Source: Methylacidimicrobium sp. AP8 (GTDB lineage: Bacteria; Verrucomicrobiota; Verrucomicrobiia; Methylacidiphilales; Methylacidiphilaceae). From it: DNA of 64,000 nucleotides. The notes below the pieces were generated by a model, which was not told the DNA's origin, did not search any database, and saw only the letters and a list, made by a program, of their open reading frames with translations. The stretch covers positions 1,488,001 through 1,552,000 of the forward strand of contig NZ_LR797830.1 of the NCBI RefSeq assembly GCF_903064525.1, in the 5' to 3' direction. The position numbers and the translations under genes are program-made. Positions 32,171-39,778 of the stretch are shown here, in pieces (position 1 is the stretch's first letter; each line of letters opens with the position of its first letter).

Positions 32171-32245
32171 CTCTCGAGTCCTTGCGCACGGCGGGCTTTG
32201 TTCCGGTTGCCCTCCCCCCCCTTCCGCGCTAAAAAGAAGTAAGAC

Positions 32246-32512
32246 ATGGATTGGCCCCAAACCCTCACCCTCCTCGGCGGCCTAGCCGCCATCCTGTTCA
32301 GCCTCTTCCATCAGTTCGACAAGCGCTTCGAACAGGTGGACAAGCGCTTCGAGCAGGTCGATAAGAGAATTGACGACCTTCGCCTCGAAATGGTGCAGCG
32401 CTTCGCGCAGGTCGACAAGAGGATCGACGACTTGCGCGCCGATACGACCGGCCGCCTCGATCGGATCGAGCGGCTCCTCGAGCGCCTCCTCAAGCCGGAA
32501 TTGAAGCCCTGA
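32246..32512 (+). CDS. Membrane-anchored coiled-coil protein, two heptads
   Basis: 88 residues. Start MDWPQ, one membrane segment (TLTLLGGLAAILFSLFHQ), then DKRFEQV heptads (two), a fixed segment DKRIDDLRLEMVQRFAQV, a second DKRIDDLRAD and the C-terminal LDRIERLLERLLKPELKP. The heptad pattern predicts a coiled coil. Function unknown; proteins with similar DKRFEQ repeats exist in many bacteria without known role, and I name no family. No standard ribosome binding site precedes ATG (AAAAAGAAGTAAGAC only). It begins about 75 bases after the terminator of RNA copy 1. Confidence 0.75.
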   Translation: MDWPQTLTLLGGLAAILFSLFHQFDKRFEQVDKRFEQVDKRIDDLRLEMVQRFAQVDKRIDDLRADTTGRLDRIERLLERLLKPELKP

Positions 32513-32645
32513 AGATCCGGCCCGGGCCGCCTCCGCAAAGGTTCTTCTCCCGGGGCCCTTGCGGCGGTACCGGGGCGGCCGTGAGAGAGGCGGGCGCGCG
32601 AAGAAATTTTGAACCTCTCCGCACCGAGCCGCGTCTCAACCGGCA

Positions 32646-32725
32646 GAAGCTTCCAACGAATCGTTTTCCTCCTCTTGACGATTCCCGGAAGGACGGCGCG
32701 GCGCAAAACCGCGCCGTTCTTTTTT
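32646..32725 (+). ncRNA. Predicted anti-SD small RNA, copy 2
   Basis: Promoter TTGAAC 32609-32614, N17, CGTCTC 32632-32637. The transcript region is identical to copy 1, including the TTTTCCTCCTC loop and the GC-rich terminator hairpin with T6. Confidence 0.75.
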
Positions 32726-32800
32726 CTCTCGAGTCCTTGCGCACGGCGGGCTTTGTTCCGGTTGCCCTTCCCCCCCTTCCGCGCTAAAAAGAAGTAAGAC

Positions 32801-33109
32801 ATGGATTGGCCCCAAACCCTCACCCTCCTCGGCGGCCTAGCCGCCATCCTGTTCAGCCTCTTCCATCAGTTCGACAAGCGCTTCGAACAGGTGGACAAGC
32901 GCTTCGAGCAGGTGGACAAGCGCTTCGAACAGGTGGACAAGCGCTTCGAGCAGGTCGATAAGAGAATTGACGACCTTCGCCTCGAAATGGTGCAGCGCTT
33001 CGCGCAGGTCGACAAGAGGATCGACGACTTGCGCGCCGATACGACCGGCCGCCTCGATCGGATCGAGCGGCTCCTCGAGCGCCTCCTCAAGCCGGAATTG
33101 AAGCCCTGA
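32801..33109 (+). CDS. Membrane-anchored coiled-coil protein, four heptads
   Basis: 102 residues, identical in layout to the first copy (membrane segment, heptads, fixed RIDDLRLEM block, C-terminal helix), but with four DKRFEQV heptads. The 42-base length difference from copy 1 is exactly two 21-base repeat units. Unknown function. Confidence 0.75.
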   Translation: MDWPQTLTLLGGLAAILFSLFHQFDKRFEQVDKRFEQVDKRFEQVDKRFEQVDKRIDDLRLEMVQRFAQVDKRIDDLRADTTGRLDRIERLLERLLKPELKP

Positions 33110-33242
33110 AGATCCGGCCCGGGCCGCCTCCGCAAAGGTTCTTCTCCCGGGGCCCTTGCGGCGGTACCGGGGCGGCCGTGAGAGAGGCGGGCGCGCGAAG
33201 AAATTTTGAACCTCTCCGCACCGAGCCGCGTCTCAACCGGCA

Positions 33243-33322
33243 GAAGCTTCCAACGAATCGTTTTCCTCCTCTTGACGATTCCCGGAAGGACGGCGCGGCG
33301 CAAAACCGCGCCGTTCTTTTTT
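33243..33322 (+). ncRNA. Predicted anti-SD small RNA, copy 3
   Basis: Promoter TTGAAC 33206-33211, N17, CGTCTC 33229-33234. Transcript identical to copies 1 and 2; ends in the T run at 33322. Confidence 0.75.
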
Positions 33323-33397
33323 CTCTCGAGTCCTTGCGCACGGCGGGCTTTGTTCCGGTTGCCCTCCCCCCCCTTCCGCGCTAAAAAGAAGTAAGAC

Positions 33398-33727
33398 ATG
33401 GATTGGCCCCAAACCCTCACCCTCCTCGGCGGCCTAGCCGCCATCCTGTTCAGCCTTTTCCATCAGTTCGACAAGCGCTTCGAACAGGTGGACAAGCGCT
33501 TCGAACAGGTGGACAAACGCTTCGAACAGGTCGACAAACGCTTCGAACAGGTCGACAAACGCTTCGAACAGGTCGATAAGAGAATTGACGACCTTCGCCT
33601 CGAAATGGTGCAGCGCTTCGCGCAGGTCGACAAGAGGATCGACGACTTGCGCGCCGATACGACCGGCCGCCTCGATCGGATCGAGCGGCTCCTCGAGCGC
33701 CTCCTCAAGCCGGAATTGAAGCCCTGA
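33398..33727 (+). CDS. Membrane-anchored coiled-coil protein, five heptads
   Basis: 109 residues, five DKRFEQV heptads, otherwise as the other copies. Repeat units vary at silent positions (GTG/GTC, CGC/AAACGC), so the heptads were not all copied in one event. Unknown function. Confidence 0.75.
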   Translation: MDWPQTLTLLGGLAAILFSLFHQFDKRFEQVDKRFEQVDKRFEQVDKRFEQVDKRFEQVDKRIDDLRLEMVQRFAQVDKRIDDLRADTTGRLDRIERLLERLLKPELKP

Positions 33728-33860
33728 AGATCCGGCCCGGGCCGCCTCCGCAAAGGTTCTTCTCCCGGGGCCCTTGCGGCGGTACCGGGGCGGCCGTGAG
33801 AGAGGCGGGCGCGCGAAGAAATTTTGAACATCGTCGCCGGCAGCTGCGTTTCAATGGTTA

Positions 33861-33939
33861 GAAGCCTCGAACGAATCGTTTTCCTCCTCAAACGATTCCC
33901 GGAAGGACGGCGCGGCGCAAAACCGCGCCGTTCTTTTTT
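33861..33939 (+). ncRNA. Predicted anti-SD small RNA, copy 4
   Basis: Promoter TTGAAC 33824-33829, N17 of different sequence from copies 1-3, CGTTTC 33847-33852. Stem-loop 1 is a perfect nine-pair stem GAATCGTTT/AAACGATTC with loop TCCTCCTC; stem-loop 2 as in copy 1, ending in T6. Confidence 0.75.
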
Positions 33940-34014
33940 CTCTCGAGTCCTTGCGCACGGCGGGCTCCGTTCCGGTTGCCCTTCCCCGCCTTCCGCGCTA
34001 AAAAGAAGTAAGAC

Positions 34015-34407
34015 ATGGATTGGCCCCAAACCCTCACCCTCCTCGGCGGCCTAGCCGCCATCCTGTTCAGCCTTTTCCATCAGTTCGACAAGCGCTTCGA
34101 ACAGGTCGACAAACGCTTCGAGCAGTTCGACAAGCGCTTCGAACAGGTCGACAAGCGCTTCGAACAGGTGGACAAGCGCTTCGAACAGGTGGACAAGCGC
34201 TTCGAACAGGTCGACAAACGCTTCGAACAGGTCGATAAACGCTTCGAGCAGGTCGATAAGAGAATTGACGACCTTCGCCTCGAAATGGTGCAGCGCTTCG
34301 CGCAGGTCGACAAGAGGATCGACGACTTGCGCGCCGATACGACCGGCCGCCTCGATCGGATCGAGCGGCTCCTCGAGCGCCTCCTCAAGCCGGAATTGAA
34401 GCCCTGA
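34015..34407 (+). CDS. Membrane-anchored coiled-coil protein, eight heptads
   Basis: 130 residues, the longest copy, with eight heptads; the second linker reads EQFDKRFEQ instead of EQVDKRFEQ. N-terminal membrane segment and C-terminal LDRIERLLERLL are unchanged. Unknown function. Confidence 0.75.
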   Translation: MDWPQTLTLLGGLAAILFSLFHQFDKRFEQVDKRFEQFDKRFEQVDKRFEQVDKRFEQVDKRFEQVDKRFEQVDKRFEQVDKRIDDLRLEMVQRFAQVDKRIDDLRADTTGRLDRIERLLERLLKPELKP

Positions 34408-34540
34408 AGATCCGGCCCGGGCCGCCTCCGCAAAGGTTCTTCTCCCGGGGTCCTTGCGGCGGTACCGGGGCGGCCGTGAGAGAGGCGGGCGCGCGAAGAA
34501 ATTTTGAACATCGTCGCCGGCAGCTGCGTTTCAATGGTTA

Positions 34541-34620
34541 GAAGCCTCGAACGAATCGTTTTCCTCCTCAAACGATTCCCGGAAGAGCGGCGCGGCGCAA
34601 AACTGCGCTGTTCTTTTTTT
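34541..34620 (+). ncRNA. Predicted anti-SD small RNA, copy 5
   Basis: Promoter TTGAAC 34504-34509, N17, CGTTTC 34527-34532. Stem-loop 1 as copy 4. Stem-loop 2 reads GCGGCGCGG, CGCAAAA, CTGCGCTGT: several bases changed yet every pair is kept by G-U wobbles. T7 tail. Confidence 0.75.
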
Positions 34621-34732
34621 CCGGAAGCCGCCATCCTTGCGGCGCCGCTCCTCTCACCTCCTTTCGGCCGGCGGGTTCCCTTCCGGTTGCTCCTCGCTCC
34701 CTTTTCCGGCGACAAGGAAGCAAGCCCGGGAA

Positions 34733-34908
34733 CGGGCGCAAAACCTCGGCTTGCCCGCTGCGGCGGCTGTCCTCTTCGGCCTTTTCCGTCGGTGCCGCAA
34801 GCGCTTCGCGCAGGTCGACAAGAGGATCGACGACTTGCGCGCCGATACGGCCGGCCATCTCGATCGGATCGAGCGGCTCCCCAAGCCGGACGGGAAGCCC
34901 CGAGGATC
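34733..34908 (+). pseudogene. Degenerate copy of the coiled-coil ORF at the right edge
   Basis: Reads KRFAQVDKRIDDLRADTAGHLDRIERLPKPD in frame but has lost the start codon context and all DKRFEQV heptads; the membrane segment is replaced by an Ala-rich stretch. It lies between RNA copies 5 and 6. Confidence 0.65.
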
Positions 34909-35027
34909 CGGCGCGGGCCGCCTCCGGAGGGATTCCACCCCCGACTCCGCGGAAACCGGCAGCTTCGCAAGGCGGGCGGGGAACGAAACTTTGAACGTCG
35001 CCGCCGGAAGCGGCGTCTCACTCATTA

Positions 35028-35105
35028 GAAGCCTCGAACGAATCGTTTTCCTCCTCTCAACGATTCCCGGAAGAGCGGCGCGGCAAAACCGTGCCGCTCT
35101 TTTTT
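35028..35105 (+). ncRNA. Predicted anti-SD small RNA, copy 6 (edge copy)
   Basis: Promoter TTGAAC 34991-34996, N17, CGTCTC 35014-35019. Stem-loop 1 has GAATCGTT/AACGATTC with loop TTCCTCCTCTC. Stem-loop 2 is AGAGCGGCGCGG, CAAAA, CCGTGCCGCTCT, twelve pairs including one G-U, then T6. Sequence differs from inner copies but both structures are kept. Confidence 0.72.
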
Positions 35106-35250
35106 GCAGAGCTTGCCCGGCGAGGAAGGCGCCCCGGTCGACTCTTTCGGCTCGGGGCCCCTTCCCACGCTCCGGGCAAAACGGAACCGAACTTCCGCTG
35201 TGTAGTGTCGCAAGTGATTGTAGCAGAACGTTAAGACTTTTTCGTTCTGC

Positions 35251-36870
35251 CTACATGGCCCATTTGGGCGGGCGAGCAAAGAGGGGGAGCAGGTCGAGCT
35301 TTTGGAGCAGTGCGTTGATGTCGGCGGGGATCTTGGAGAAGAACCCGATCAAAGGCCGTCCGTTTGGGGCAAGCCGGATCAAGCGGATCGCCTGAAGGCG
35401 GCGGAGCACCTTGGGCACCTCTTCGGTAAACCCTTTGGCCACCCATTCGGTCCTGAGGCGGGCATTCATCCAGAAAGCCAAGAAGCAGATTCTCACGTGG
35501 TTGCGGACCCGATCGGGCCGCCAATGATAGACCGGACGGACTTCGAGGTAGCTCTTGAGTTCTGAAAAAGCGGCCTCGACCTCTGCGAGCCGCTTGTAGT
35601 GGGTCAGCACCTCCTGAGGAGAAGCCTTGGCGGACGGGAGGTTGGTCTCCAAAAGATACCAGCCGCCCTTCGCCTCTTCTTCTTTGACCCGCTCTTGGTC
35701 AAGCTTCCACCAGAACCGGCCCTTGGCGTCGACTCCATACTGAAAGTACTTATGGGCCTGGATCCGCTGGAGCGCCCGGCCGATCCGGCTGCCGAGCTCG
35801 ACCGGGTCTGCCCCCTTGCGCGTTGCCTTGGCAATCTGGCGCAGCTCTTCCTCTCCTCGGGCGATGCGGCTCTGCCGCCGCTCCCGATCGCGCATCGCGC
35901 GCCACTCCCCTCCGGCAACGACGTAGCGAACCCCTTGGTGCTCGATCTCCATCACCCGGGTTCGATCCGTCAGCCAGAGCTGCCGATCTTTGGGAAGTCG
36001 CCGAACGATCTCCTGGAGCTTGGTCCCAGTTGATCGGGTCACGTACTCAAGCTCCATGCCGGTGAGCATCTCCAGATTCCACCGGCTCTTCATCCCGCCA
36101 TCGAAGACGAAGGTAGCCTCTCGGATCCCGAGTCGGCGTCTGAGAGTCACCAAGAGCCCCGTCAGCGTCGTGCTCTCCGCCCGGTTCCCCCGCAGGACCT
36201 CCACATGGATCGGGATCCCCCGGGCATCGGTGGCGACCGCAAGAAGCACCTGCCGCCGATCTTGCCGGTGATCCCGGCTGTAGCCGTACTGCGCCAATCC
36301 CTCGGGGCCGTCCCCCTCGAAGTAGACACTCGAAAGGTCATAGAGCACCAAGCTCGCTCCCTCTGGTTGGGCTTCCCGGTAAAGCTTCTTCTCGATCCCG
36401 CTCCAAACGCCGTTGAGCCCATCCATCGCCCGGTAGAGATCGTCTTCTTCCAGGTCCTTCTCCTCCAGCCCGCATACCTTAGCCAAAAGCGTCCCGCCTG
36501 CTTCCTCCCGAAGGGCGAGCTTGGAAGAGGAAAAGAGAATCCGTCCAAAGATCATCGCTTTCAAAAGCCGCCCCTTCCGCTCCGAACCCACCCCGGAAAG
36601 AACCTGATCGAGTCCAAATCGCTGCCACGCTTGCTCGAGGACCGCGATTCCTCCGTAATCCAGAGCTTCCTGCCCGTCCAGTCCGTCCAGGGGCACCAGC
36701 TTCTTCCCCTGCAGCAGCGCTCGGACCGCCTGCTGGACCTCCACCGGCATCCGGGTCAGATTGGACAGGATCCTCGTCTTGACCTGCTTGCCCACCCGAT
36801 ACGACTCCCGGACAAGAACGGATCGGTAGACTTTGCCCCTCTGGCAAGTGCGCACCTCTTGCACGTACAT
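35251..36870 (-). CDS. IS1634/IS4-superfamily transposase, full length
   Basis: A 539-residue DDE transposase. Catalytic acids can be placed in LVLYDLSSVYFEG, TFVFDGGMKSRW and the YKRLAEVEAAFSELKSYLEV signature (Y-x2-E region). The GYSRDHRQDRRQVLLAVATD block is characteristic of the IS1634 group. It appears intact, so the element may be active. Approximate element limits are 35200 to 36960, but terminal inverted repeats could not be settled by eye. It sits between the RNA/coiled-coil array and IS607 copy 1. Confidence 0.88.
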   Translation of the reverse strand: MYVQEVRTCQRGKVYRSVLVRESYRVGKQVKTRILSNLTRMPVEVQQAVRALLQGKKLVPLDGLDGQEALDYGGIAVLEQAWQRFGLDQVLSGVGSERKGRLLKAMIFGRILFSSSKLALREEAGGTLLAKVCGLEEKDLEEDDLYRAMDGLNGVWSGIEKKLYREAQPEGASLVLYDLSSVYFEGDGPEGLAQYGYSRDHRQDRRQVLLAVATDARGIPIHVEVLRGNRAESTTLTGLLVTLRRRLGIREATFVFDGGMKSRWNLEMLTGMELEYVTRSTGTKLQEIVRRLPKDRQLWLTDRTRVMEIEHQGVRYVVAGGEWRAMRDRERRQSRIARGEEELRQIAKATRKGADPVELGSRIGRALQRIQAHKYFQYGVDAKGRFWWKLDQERVKEEEAKGGWYLLETNLPSAKASPQEVLTHYKRLAEVEAAFSELKSYLEVRPVYHWRPDRVRNHVRICFLAFWMNARLRTEWVAKGFTEEVPKVLRRLQAIRLIRLAPNGRPLIGFFSKIPADINALLQKLDLLPLFARPPKWAM

Positions 36871-36983
36871 GCCTACAATATGCCAAGAGCATGATGCTTA
36901 TGCAAACAAATGTTATTCACATTGTATTCGCATTACACGTCCTACATTATTTTGCGTAAGTCCTTCATCTGCCGAAACAATCC

Positions 36984-38261
36984 TCAAAATTGTGCGGAAG
37001 ATGGGTTGACCGCGCCGATCACGGAAGTGTAGGCCGGGTCGACTTCGATCCGTTTGACTCCGGCACGAAAGGAAGCCGCCTTGAGCATGGAGATCGTCTT
37101 GGCGTAGGCGAAGGATGAGAGCGAGCGAGCCCGGACGCAATCGACCGCCTCCAGCTCGGCCCTCCGCTTGCGAAGATCCAATCGCTCGATCACGAGCGGC
37201 TTGCCCGATTCGGCGCAGGCCCGGGCGATCTGCCGGCACGCATCGCCGATCGCGGCTTTCGCCTGCTCCTCGCTCTTCCCATAGAGATGCAATCCGATCC
37301 GGCGCATTTCCACGAGATTCCCGAAGCGATCCGTTTCGGCCAAGGCAAGATGATCCGGGTTGCTGTCAACGCCGATTGCTCCGGCAAGGCGGCGTGTCAC
37401 CAGGGCAACCGGTTGCGCCTCGACGCTTGCGAACAGCCGCCAGCCCTTCCGGTCCCGCACGAAGCGGTAGCTCACGGCAGCTCCCTCCCGCTTGCGGAAG
37501 AGCTTCCCCGTCTTGGTTTGTGCGGTCACGACCCGGCCGGCGGAGAGGGCCTGGAGGATTTCCTCCTGGCCGTAGGCCAAGCGCACGCCCTCGAGCACCA
37601 GGTGTTTGCTCGTGCTTCCCCATCCGTACGGCAGCCGCAACCGCAGCCGCAGGCTGCCCTCCGGAGCGACTGCGGCTTGGCAGGACTGGTTGCCCGAGGC
37701 CTCGTCCTTCGATCCGAGCACGAAGAACTGGCTGCTCCGCTCTGCCTGCCAATCCTTCTTCCATGCGGCATGGTCCGCATAGCCGTTCTTTTCCCGGGCA
37801 AAGTGCTTGCGGAAGAGGCGTCGGGAACCGAAACAGAGCCGGACCCGGCCGGACTCCTGATCGGCCAGAAGCGCCTCGAGCTTCGCCCGCAGGACGGCAA
37901 GCCGCCGCTTTTTCTGGTGCACGACATCCGATCCCGGATGCTTCTTCTCCAGCCGGCCGACCGCCTCTTCCGCTTTCTGGATCCGCCATTTGGCTTCCTC
38001 TATCAACTCGGGCCGCCTTTCCCGGATCGAGGCGATCTTGCCTTCGAGCTCGACCCGAATGGCGTTGAACTGCCGGGCGGTGAGGCCGAACCGGCGCAGA
38101 AACGACCGCTTGAGCTCGTTTATGGGAACGCCCGCCCGCATCCTGGCCAAAAGAGTCCGCTGCGCCCGCCCGTAGAGCGCCGCATAGGCGTCAAGACACG
38201 AAGTCTGCTCATGCGTCAACCTCAACCGGGTCTAGTAGGTGAAAACAGGGAGCTTACTCAT
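36984..38261 (-). pseudogene. IS607-type TnpB, copy 1 (stop at codon 10, C-terminus lost)
   Basis: RNA-guided nuclease family TnpB of an IS607-like element. RuvC-like motifs GVDSNPDHLALAE (first Asp) and LVIERLDLRKR (Glu) are visible. Compared with copy 2, codon 10 (CAG) is TAG here, and homology stops near 37004 so the end after VIGAVN is missing. A shortened product could start at the internal ATG at 38225. The canonical C4 zinc ribbon is not present in this branch. The coding start overlaps the end of the tnpA gene by eight bases. Confidence 0.8.
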
Positions 38262-38869
38262 GGATCGCTTTGAGCGCCTTCTCGGCGCGGTCCTGAGCGG
38301 ATCGCTTCCCGTAAAGCCTGGCACACATCGAAACGATGACCTCATGCAGGTCGCCCACGATGTCATCAGTCCTGTCGTCCGACTTCACCACCAGGACCGA
38401 TCGGCTCTGCGCGGCCAATGCCGCTTCCACGTACTCCAAGCCGAAGCGCATCAGCCGGTCGCGATGCTCGACCAGGATGACGCCGATATTCGGATCACGG
38501 AGCAGCTCGATCAGGCCCTTCCGATGGCCGTTCATTCCGGAGCCGACCTCCTTGACGGCCTTGACGATCGGCAACCGTTTGCTTGAGCGCAAATTCGGTC
38601 AGCCGAGCCAATTGCCGGTCCAGATCCGCTTTCTGATCGGAGCTCGATACCCGTGCGTAAAGGGCGACCCCATTGGGTTGTGAGGGCTCCGCATGCACGA
38701 TCACCGTTCCGGTCGGCAACTGCTCAGCCGGGACGGGCAAACGCCCTTCCTTCCACATCCGCCAAGCCGTCTTGTAGCAAATGCCCTGCCGCTTGGCCCA
38801 GACACTCAACTTCACTCGGACATACTGCCATTAAACTGGCTATGTGTCCATATATTGTTTAGCTGCTGG
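37004..38869 (-). mobile_element. IS607-family element, copy 1 (truncated)
   Basis: About 1.87 kb closely matching copy 2 (40976-42846) base for base. The left limit is a truncation within tnpB; the right limit of identity is after GCTGCTGGCA at about 38869. IS607 elements have no terminal inverted repeats or target duplications, so true ends cannot be read directly. Confidence 0.75.
38254..38815 (-). pseudogene. IS607-type serine recombinase TnpA, copy 1 (frameshifted)
   Basis: N-terminal MerR-like helix-turn-helix (MKLSVWAKRQGICYKTAWRM), then the serine-recombinase start VALYARVSSSDQKADLDRQL with the nucleophile in RVSSSDQ. After LTEFALKQ the frame changes; the rest (RLPIVKAVKEVGSGMNGHRK ... 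GVILVEHRDRLMRFGLEYVE) is one base off. Deleting one A of the CAAACGG sequence would restore it. The same lesion is in copy 2. Confidence 0.8.
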
Positions 38870-39019
38870 CAGCCCCTCTTCCGCGATCCTCGCCTGAAGC
38901 CGATTTCCCGATTCGATCCGAACCCGTCCCCAAAAACCCGATGCTCCACCTCCGAAGACGGCCTCCCGCATGCGAGACTTGGCAAAGATCCTTATCTTAT
39001 GGTAAAGCAATTGCCAATC

Positions 39020-39292
39020 ATGAGTACCAGAATCACTTTGGACAAGTTGGGCCGGATCGTGATTCCGAAGCCCGTTCGCGAGGAGCTGCAGCTCTCTCCG
39101 GGTGACCAGCTGGAGTTGGAGAAGCTCGACGAGCAGATCCTCCTTCGTCCGTTACGCGGCACAGCGCCGCTGCGGAAAAAGCACGGCATCTGGGTCTTCC
39201 GTTCCGGAGAACCGCTCTCCGCCGAGACGGTCGAGAGAACGATCGCGGCGGTACGCCGGGACCGAGACAGCCAGAACCTGGGGACCCATTGA
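39020..39292 (+). CDS. vapB: AbrB/VapB-type antitoxin
   Basis: A 90-residue protein with an N-terminal swapped-hairpin AbrB DNA-binding domain (TRITLDKLGRIVIPKPVREE, GDQLELEKLDEQILLRPL) and a C-terminal tail that would wrap the toxin (SAETVERTIAAVRRDRD). As antitoxin it should neutralise VapC and repress the operon. An in-frame ATG at 38999 is an alternative start. The stop overlaps the toxin start as TTGA, so translation is coupled. It lies between two IS607 copies. Confidence 0.88.
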   Translation: MSTRITLDKLGRIVIPKPVREELQLSPGDQLELEKLDEQILLRPLRGTAPLRKKHGIWVFRSGEPLSAETVERTIAAVRRDRDSQNLGTH

Positions 39293-39714
39293 GGGCTCTT
39301 TTCGATACATCGGTCCTGATTCCCGTCTTCCTGGAGGATCACGAGCATCACGAACCGAGCCTGCAAGCCTTTCTCGACGCCGAGAAGAGCCTCGACTGCT
39401 GCGCAGCGCACAGCCTGGCCGAGGTCTACTCCGTGATGACCCGCTTCCCTGGCCGGCACCGGCTCAGCGGCGAGCAAGTTCTTCTCTTCCTCGCACAGAT
39501 CCGCGAGCGGCTAACCCTTGTTGCTCTTAGTCCGGAGGAATATTACACGGCCGTCGAGCGGGCCGCCGACGCGGGGATCGTGGGCGGAACGGTCTACGAT
39601 GGACTGATCGTGCACTGCGCCCGGAAGGCGAAGGCGGAGGCAATCTACACCTGGAACAAGAGGAACTTTGCGCGCTTCGGCCCCGAGATCGAGGCACGCC
39701 TCCGGATTCCCTGA
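39289..39714 (+). CDS. vapC: VapC-type PIN-domain ribonuclease toxin
   Basis: A 141-residue PIN domain expected to cleave tRNA or other RNA. Acidic residues are in ALFDTSVLIPVF, SLAEVYSVMTRFPG (Glu), TVYDGLIVHCARKA (Asp) and YTWNKRNFARF. The start is TTG, sharing bases with the antitoxin stop. Complete and apparently functional. With the antitoxin it forms a type II toxin-antitoxin module. Confidence 0.9.
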   Translation: MRALFDTSVLIPVFLEDHEHHEPSLQAFLDAEKSLDCCAAHSLAEVYSVMTRFPGRHRLSGEQVLLFLAQIRERLTLVALSPEEYYTAVERAADAGIVGGTVYDGLIVHCARKAKAEAIYTWNKRNFARFGPEIEARLRIP

Positions 39715-39778
39715 CGCCGATCCGCGCGCTCTCAGCCGGTCGAAGTTCGGAGATCCGGCCCGATGCGCCTCCGCTCTC

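Larger units (their letters stand above)
31653..35105 (+). repeat. Tandem array of small-RNA gene plus coiled-coil ORF units
   Basis: Seven copies of an RNA element (promoter, stem-loop 1, terminator stem-loop 2) alternate with six ORF positions, four intact and two degenerate. Intact units repeat every 555-617 bases; the unit length differences are multiples of 21 bases, caused only by the number of heptad repeats in the ORF. Inner units 1-3 are nearly identical; units 4-5 share a second spacer type; the outermost copies are divergent. All elements point to the right. Confidence 0.93.

Noticed and set aside
32246-34407. Coiled-coil ORFs as phage tail or t-SNARE-type proteins
   Set aside because: Only the heptad pattern is similar; length, membrane segment and context give no support.
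31653-35105. CRISPR-like array
   Set aside because: Spacing of 555-617 bases, long repeats containing ORFs and terminators, and 21-base heptad repeats without unique spacers do not fit CRISPR; no cas genes.
35200-36990. Insertion of the IS1634-like element directly into tnpB copy 1
   Set aside because: The missing 400 bases of tnpB are not found on the other side of the element, so a simple insertion does not explain the truncation.
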